Source: Clostridiaceae bacterium (GTDB lineage: Bacteria; Bacillota; Clostridia; Lachnospirales; Lachnospiraceae). From it: a stretch of 64,000 nt of DNA. The translations under genes and the position numbers were made by a program. The notes below the pieces were generated by a model that worked only from the letters and a program-made list of their open reading frames with translations, was not told the DNA's origin and did not search any database. Positions 59,547 to 64,000 of the stretch are shown piece after piece (the stretch's first letter is position 1; every line of letters starts with the position of its first letter). The stretch is taken from NCBI GenBank assembly GCA_902362865.1, contig CABIYE010000001.1, positions 186,001 to 250,000 on the forward strand, given 5' to 3'.

Positions 59547-60962
59547 GTGAAATTCCGGTTTTTGAAGAGCCTCCGCCTCCGTATCGTCCTGATTCTGATG
59601 CTGGTAGGAATTCTCCCCTGTATTGTCATGAAGGCGATTGTTCTTGAAAGCTATGAGAAGAGAGCTGTGGACGTTCGGACAGCAGAAATACAAAATCAAT
59701 GTACGATTCTATGTAATTCACTGGGCAATTCTAATTATCTGGCAGACGGCACTTCGGAAATCCTTCAGGCAGAATTGATACAGTTATCTAATATATACAG
59801 CGGCAGAGTGATGGTGATTGATAACGAGTTCCGGGTTGTAGAGGATACCTATAACCTTGACAGAGGCAAAACCATTGTGTCGGGAAATGTAATAAAGAGC
59901 TTTGCCGGAAAGGGAACCAGCCAGTATGATGACAAGAATAGTTATATTGAAGTAACGATGCCCGTTACGGCAGAAGGCAGCGATGCGGTACTGGGCGTAA
60001 TACTTGTGAGTGTATCCACAGATACGATTGTGGCTACCATGGATGTGTTGGAAGGAAAAGCAAACATTGTAGAAGTTATCCTGGTTTTTGTCATTATTAT
60101 ATTGGCGGTTCTTGTCGGTACGAAGATGCTGCGGCCTTTTGACAGGATTACTAAATCCATTGAGGACGTGACAGAAGGATACGATGATAATTATCTTCAT
60201 GAGGATACTTATACAGAAACCCATCTTATTTCGGAGGCATTTAATAAGATGCTGGGAAGGCAGAAAGTGCTGAATGATTCCCGGCAGGAATTTGTGGCGA
60301 ACGTATCTCATGAGCTGAAGACGCCTCTGACATCTATGAAGGTTCTTGCGGATTCGCTTCTGGCTCAGCAGGACGCTCCCGTGGAACTGTACCAGGAGTT
60401 TATGGCAGACATGTCAGAAGAAATTGAAAGAGAAGACAAGATTATCAATGATCTGTTGTCATTGGTTAAGATGGATAAAGCGGCTGCGGAGATTAATATA
60501 AAGTCCGAGAATATTAATGAGCTGGTGGAACGGATCCTGAAACGGCTGCGTCCAATTGCAGCTGTCAGGAATATTGAACTGGTTTATGAGAGTTTCCGGC
60601 CGGTTACGGCAGAAGTGGATGAAGTGAAGCTGACACTTGCCGTATCCAATCTGGTTGAAAATGCAATTAAGTATAACAATGAAAATGGCTGGGTGCACGT
60701 TTCTTTGAATGCAGACCACAAGTTTTTCTATATAGAAGTGGCTGATTCGGGAATGGGGATTCCGGAAGAAGCGCAGGAGCATATATTTGAGCGTTTTTAT
60801 CGGGTGGATAAGTCTCATTCCAGAGAAATCGGCGGAACAGGGCTGGGGCTTGCGATTGCCAGGAATGCAGTTGTTATGCACAGAGGTTCTATTAAAGTGT
60901 ACAGTCAGATGGGAGAAGGTACTACATTTACTGTGCGGATCCCTATCAGCTATGCAGCGTAA
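59547..60962 (+). CDS. Sensor histidine kinase (WalK/MtrB-like)
   Basis: A 471-residue kinase. GTG 59547 is chosen as the start, 7 bases after the regulator stop codon, with AGAGG upstream; the frame is open from 59469. It has a membrane segment at 10-30, an extracytoplasmic sensor at about 35-175, a second segment at about 178-198, a HAMP-like linker, the phospho-accepting His in NVSHELKTPLTSMKVLA, N box NLVENAIKYN, DSGMGIP and GGTGLGLAIA. It pairs with the regulator before it. Confidence 0.88.
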   Translation: MKFRFLKSLRLRIVLILMLVGILPCIVMKAIVLESYEKRAVDVRTAEIQNQCTILCNSLGNSNYLADGTSEILQAELIQLSNIYSGRVMVIDNEFRVVEDTYNLDRGKTIVSGNVIKSFAGKGTSQYDDKNSYIEVTMPVTAEGSDAVLGVILVSVSTDTIVATMDVLEGKANIVEVILVFVIIILAVLVGTKMLRPFDRITKSIEDVTEGYDDNYLHEDTYTETHLISEAFNKMLGRQKVLNDSRQEFVANVSHELKTPLTSMKVLADSLLAQQDAPVELYQEFMADMSEEIEREDKIINDLLSLVKMDKAAAEINIKSENINELVERILKRLRPIAAVRNIELVYESFRPVTAEVDEVKLTLAVSNLVENAIKYNNENGWVHVSLNADHKFFYIEVADSGMGIPEEAQEHIFERFYRVDKSHSREIGGTGLGLAIARNAVVMHRGSIKVYSQMGEGTTFTVRIPISYAA

Positions 60963-60973
60963 GGAGGGCGGAT

Positions 60974-61897
60974 ATGAGGAAAAAGATATGGCGTATGCTT
61001 GCTTTGTTCCTGGGAATTATTCTGCTTGCTGCGTGCGGCAGGAGCCGGGAGCCGAAAGACGGAGAAGAGTATGTATATTGTCTGAGCACGGACGGAATGA
61101 ATCTTATAAAGCAGGTGTGTTCATGGAGCAGTGAAAATCCGCTGGGAGAGGTGGACAATATACTGGATGCAATGAAGAATCCGGAGCAGTCTGTAGACTG
61201 TAAGTCTGCAATCCCTTCCGACGTGGAGGTTATAGATTTTACATTGGAGGATGGCAGGCTTGATTTACATTTTAATGAAGCTTACAGGAAGATGCAGAAG
61301 ACAGAAGAACTGCTCTGCCGGGCAGCAGTGGTACAATCACTGACGCAGATTGCGGATGTGAATCTGGTGAAGTTTTATGTGGGAGACGAGACGCTTACAC
61401 GAAGCGACGGTACGGAAGTGGGGTATATGCGGGAGGAAGATTTTCTGCAAAATGCGGGAGCCAGCCTACATTCTTATCAGGAAGCGTCCCTGAAGCTTTA
61501 TTATGTAAACGCCTCCGGAGATAAGCTGGTAAGTGAGACGATGAAGGTGCGGTATAACAGTAATATGTCTATTGAAAAGGTTATCGTGGAGCAGTTGATT
61601 AAAGGCCCCAGGAGCAAGGAAATGCAGGCGGCGATTCCGTCGGAGACAAAGCTCCTTGGCATATCGGTGAGAGATGGAATCTGTTATGTGAATTTTAATG
61701 AAGGGTTTCTGTCGCCGAATTATAGTATTGATCCCACGGTTGCCCTGAGTTCTCTTGCCAATTCGATTATTGAGGGAGGAACGGCAAATCAGGTGCAGAT
61801 AGCGGTAAATGGGGATACGAATGTCCTGTTTCAGGATGTGGTTGATCTCAGCAAGCCGATTGAAAGAAATCTTGACGTAGTGGAGGAAAACAATTAG
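60974..61897 (+). CDS. GerMN-domain lipoprotein
   Basis: A 307-residue lipoprotein: signal segment with lipobox LLAACG at about 17-22, and two GerMN domains (about 40-165 and 175-300; DFTLEDGRLDLHFNEAY, SVRDGICYVNFNEGFLS). GerMN domains occur in GerM of Bacillus spores and in LpqB, which is encoded beside mtrA-mtrB in actinobacteria and modulates MtrB. Its place directly after this kinase gene (11 bases) suggests a similar control role. TAAGGAGGG precedes the ATG. Confidence 0.87.
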   Translation: MRKKIWRMLALFLGIILLAACGRSREPKDGEEYVYCLSTDGMNLIKQVCSWSSENPLGEVDNILDAMKNPEQSVDCKSAIPSDVEVIDFTLEDGRLDLHFNEAYRKMQKTEELLCRAAVVQSLTQIADVNLVKFYVGDETLTRSDGTEVGYMREEDFLQNAGASLHSYQEASLKLYYVNASGDKLVSETMKVRYNSNMSIEKVIVEQLIKGPRSKEMQAAIPSETKLLGISVRDGICYVNFNEGFLSPNYSIDPTVALSSLANSIIEGGTANQVQIAVNGDTNVLFQDVVDLSKPIERNLDVVEENN

Positions 61898-61899
61898 TT

Positions 61900-64000
61900 T
61901 TGAAAGAAAGAAAATTATTTACTATATGTCTTTCTTTTATTATCGTTCTATTTGTGGTGACTTTTTTTCTTGGAGGGTATTTTCCTGGAATATCAGGACC
62001 CTCCGAAATAGAACGGTCTGTCCCGGACGGCGGAAGCGTGGTTGCTGCGGGACGGGTATACAGAAGAGAGCAGAAATCAGATTATCAGATCTTATATCTT
62101 AAAAATGTATCTGTTTATTATCAGGAAAAATCATTCAAAGAGTCCAGGTTGATTATTTATGATGAAGAAAAAGAAAGAATTGGCATTGGCAATCGGATTG
62201 TAGTGAAGGGAGAAGTTTCTTATTTCGATCCGGCAGGTAATCCCGGCAATTTTGACAGAAAATTTTATTATCAGAAACAGAAAATCCATGTTTCTGTATG
62301 GAGTGATACGGTCAGAGTCGCGAACGGGGGCGTGTATCCTGTTCGGAATGCACTGGCGGATATCAGAGAGCATTGGAAAGAAGTGTTGATTTCTTATGCC
62401 GGGGAAGAAGACGGCAGTATTCTATGCGCTGTGATTCTTGGTGATAAGTCAGGGATGGAAGAAGAGATGAAAGAACTCTATCAGAAAAATGGAATTGCAC
62501 ATATTCTTGCAATTTCGGGGCTGCATCTGTCTTTTGCAGGAACTGTGATTTACCGCCTTCTGCGAAAATGCAGCGGTTCCTATCTGGCAGGGGGATGCGC
62601 GGGACTCCTGTTCATGGCGCTTTATATTTTGATGATAGGGGTGAGTGTATCTGCCCTTCGGGCAGTTATTATGTATATGTTTCGGGTGGGAGCGGATATG
62701 TCAGGGAGAGTTTACGACGGGGCTACCGCGATAGCGGCTGCCATGCTAACAGTCATTATTTGGCGTCCCCTGTCTTTCTATGATGCCGGGTTTCAGTTAT
62801 CTTTTGGGGCCGTAGTAGGAATGATGGTTCTCAGCCCTCTATTATCTTCAAAAAAGAAATCAAATAATTTCTTAAAAAACGGATTTATAACAAGTTTTAG
62901 TATTAATCTGGCAACATTTCCTATGATTTTATATCACTTCTATGAAATTCCTTTGTATTCTGTTTTCCTGAATCTGGTAGTCATTCCGCTTATGAGTGTC
63001 CTGCTGGCGGCAGGGATGGCGGGAAGCGCCTGTGTGTGTATCTGCCCTCCGGTGGGAATGGTGTTTATAAAGGTGTGCAGCAAAATTCTGTGGGTTTATG
63101 AAGTCTTATGCAAAGGGGCAGAGAAGCTCCCTTTGAACCGTATCATTACCGGACAGCCAAAAATATGCTGGATTGTACTGTATTACATGTTGCTGTTTCT
63201 TGGCGTGGCAGCGGCGCTTTCCCGGAAAAAAGAAAAGGATGCCATATCGGACAGGATTTTTGTGGAAAGAAGAGCAGCGGTTTTGTCCGGTGGTTTTCTG
63301 GGCGTTATGCTGATTTTTCTGACCTGCCCGGCTGTGAGACATGATGACCTGGAGGTTACGATGCTGGATGTAGGGCAGGGAGAGTGTATTTTCCTGAGAA
63401 ATGAGAAGGGAATCAGTATGCTGGTGGACGGTGGAAGCAGTGATGTGAAGCAGGTAGGAAAATACAGGATAGAACCGTTTCTGGAAGCCCGGGGAGCGGG
63501 GTGCCTGGATTATGTATTTATTTCCCACGGGGATGCAGATCACAGGAATGGAGTTGAACAGTTACTGGAGAGGCAGGAACAGGGGGTGAAGGTGAATTGT
63601 CTTGTTCTGCCGGAGAAAAACGTCTGGGATGAAGGGCTGGAAGAGCTTGCAGGGAAAGCGGTGGAGCAGGGGACGAAGGTGGTGATTCTAAAGCAGGGAG
63701 ATAAGATTGAGGCAGAGGGGCTTGTAGTTACCTGTCTCCTTCCGGAAAGAGATTATGCCGGCGAGAAGGGAAATGAGGCTTCCATGGTGCTGGATATTCG
63801 TTATGGATATTTTGACATGCTTCTGACGGGAGATCTGGGAGCGGAAGGAGAGAGAAGGCTTGCACAGAATCATGAGAAAGATTATGATGTTCTGAAAGTG
63901 GCACATCATGGTTCTGATTTTTCCTCCGATGAAGAATTCCTTTCGGCAGTAAAGCCGGAAGTTGCCCTGATTTCAGCGGGAAAAGAAAATCGTTACGGAC
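61900..64000 (+). CDS. comEC: ComEC/Rec2 DNA uptake channel (5' part)
   Basis: At least 700 residues are visible; the frame runs off the window. TTG 61900 is chosen as the start, GGAGG 13 bases upstream, with a first membrane segment right after. It contains a DUF4131 domain with NPGNFDR, the competence membrane domain (ISGLHLSF, GVSVSALRAVIMY, YDAGFQLSFGAV) with about nine helices, and a metallo-beta-lactamase domain (MLDVGQGECIFL, FISHGDADHRNG, LLTGDLG, HHGSD). It transports single-stranded DNA into the cell in transformation. Confidence 0.92.
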   Translation, partial: MKERKLFTICLSFIIVLFVVTFFLGGYFPGISGPSEIERSVPDGGSVVAAGRVYRREQKSDYQILYLKNVSVYYQEKSFKESRLIIYDEEKERIGIGNRIVVKGEVSYFDPAGNPGNFDRKFYYQKQKIHVSVWSDTVRVANGGVYPVRNALADIREHWKEVLISYAGEEDGSILCAVILGDKSGMEEEMKELYQKNGIAHILAISGLHLSFAGTVIYRLLRKCSGSYLAGGCAGLLFMALYILMIGVSVSALRAVIMYMFRVGADMSGRVYDGATAIAAAMLTVIIWRPLSFYDAGFQLSFGAVVGMMVLSPLLSSKKKSNNFLKNGFITSFSINLATFPMILYHFYEIPLYSVFLNLVVIPLMSVLLAAGMAGSACVCICPPVGMVFIKVCSKILWVYEVLCKGAEKLPLNRIITGQPKICWIVLYYMLLFLGVAAALSRKKEKDAISDRIFVERRAAVLSGGFLGVMLIFLTCPAVRHDDLEVTMLDVGQGECIFLRNEKGISMLVDGGSSDVKQVGKYRIEPFLEARGAGCLDYVFISHGDADHRNGVEQLLERQEQGVKVNCLVLPEKNVWDEGLEELAGKAVEQGTKVVILKQGDKIEAEGLVVTCLLPERDYAGEKGNEASMVLDIRYGYFDMLLTGDLGAEGERRLAQNHEKDYDVLKVAHHGSDFSSDEEFLSAVKPEVALISAGKENRYG

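Noticed and set aside
1..64000. tRNA, rRNA or CRISPR genes
   Set aside because: Reading the intergenic stretches showed no cloverleaf, rRNA-like sequence or repeat-spacer array that I could support.

Overview
The window is chromosomal DNA of a Gram-positive anaerobe of the Clostridia, most likely a Lachnospiraceae gut commensal. This rests on moderate GC content, strong GGAGG ribosome sites, CotF-type and PdaB-like spore-type proteins, a TM1266-type hydrogenase regulator, a PPi-type phosphofructokinase, rubrerythrin, and BspA-type leucine-rich repeats. Genus and species cannot be fixed from the sequence alone.

Region 1 (1-9322) is the right end of an integrative element. It has three consecutive large serine recombinases, several small element proteins of unknown function, and an AT-rich AbiH-type phage-defence cargo gene with a membrane-protein partner, sitting between two copies of a duplicated segment. 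The element ends inside the Walker A codons of pstB. The pst operon is therefore split, and the pstB remnant, phoU and the PhoB/PhoR-type two-component genes (9323-12606) are cut off from their normal promoter.

Region 2 (12.7-31.3 kb) is mostly housekeeping: a proline iminopeptidase, transporters, a polysaccharide deacetylase, PduL-type phosphotransacylase, PPi-PFK, a glycosyltransferase, rubrerythrin, an IS110-group insertion sequence with a long non-coding end expected to encode a bridge RNA, an ABC exporter, two small CotF proteins, an oxidoreductase, two peptidases, an HTH-Uma2 fusion, and divergent argG and proBA. The argG-proB gap holds candidate ArgR boxes, and a leader ORF plus a terminator precede proB.

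Region 3 (31.3-53.6 kb) is the most unusual part: about 21 kb of membrane-linked Ser/Thr phosphosignalling genes. It encodes four Ser/Thr kinases (one fused to a NACHT ATPase, one to FHA, two to a membrane segment with leucine-rich-repeat ectodomains), two PP2C phosphatases, and six FHA proteins. The FHA domains are fused to a trypsin-like protease, a probable pseudoprotease, a PrsW-type intramembrane protease, a VWA domain, a kinase, and one soluble protein. There is also a kinase-less LRR membrane protein, a lipoprotein and an XRE regulator. The core (37090-52352) reads as one operon. It is flanked by copies of a dispersed repeat and by two promoters that share spacing and the ACGATATAAT motif. 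The likely theme is that outward-facing sensor or protease domains are coupled to a cytoplasmic phospho-threonine relay read by FHA domains. No type VII secretion gene is present, and the function is unknown.

Region 4 (53.6-64.0 kb) has a 174-bp MITE-like element, ArgR boxes and argC-GNAT-argJ-argB, a small DMT-type transporter, then comEA, a WalRK/MtrAB-like two-component pair, a GerMN lipoprotein, and comEC running off the end of the window.
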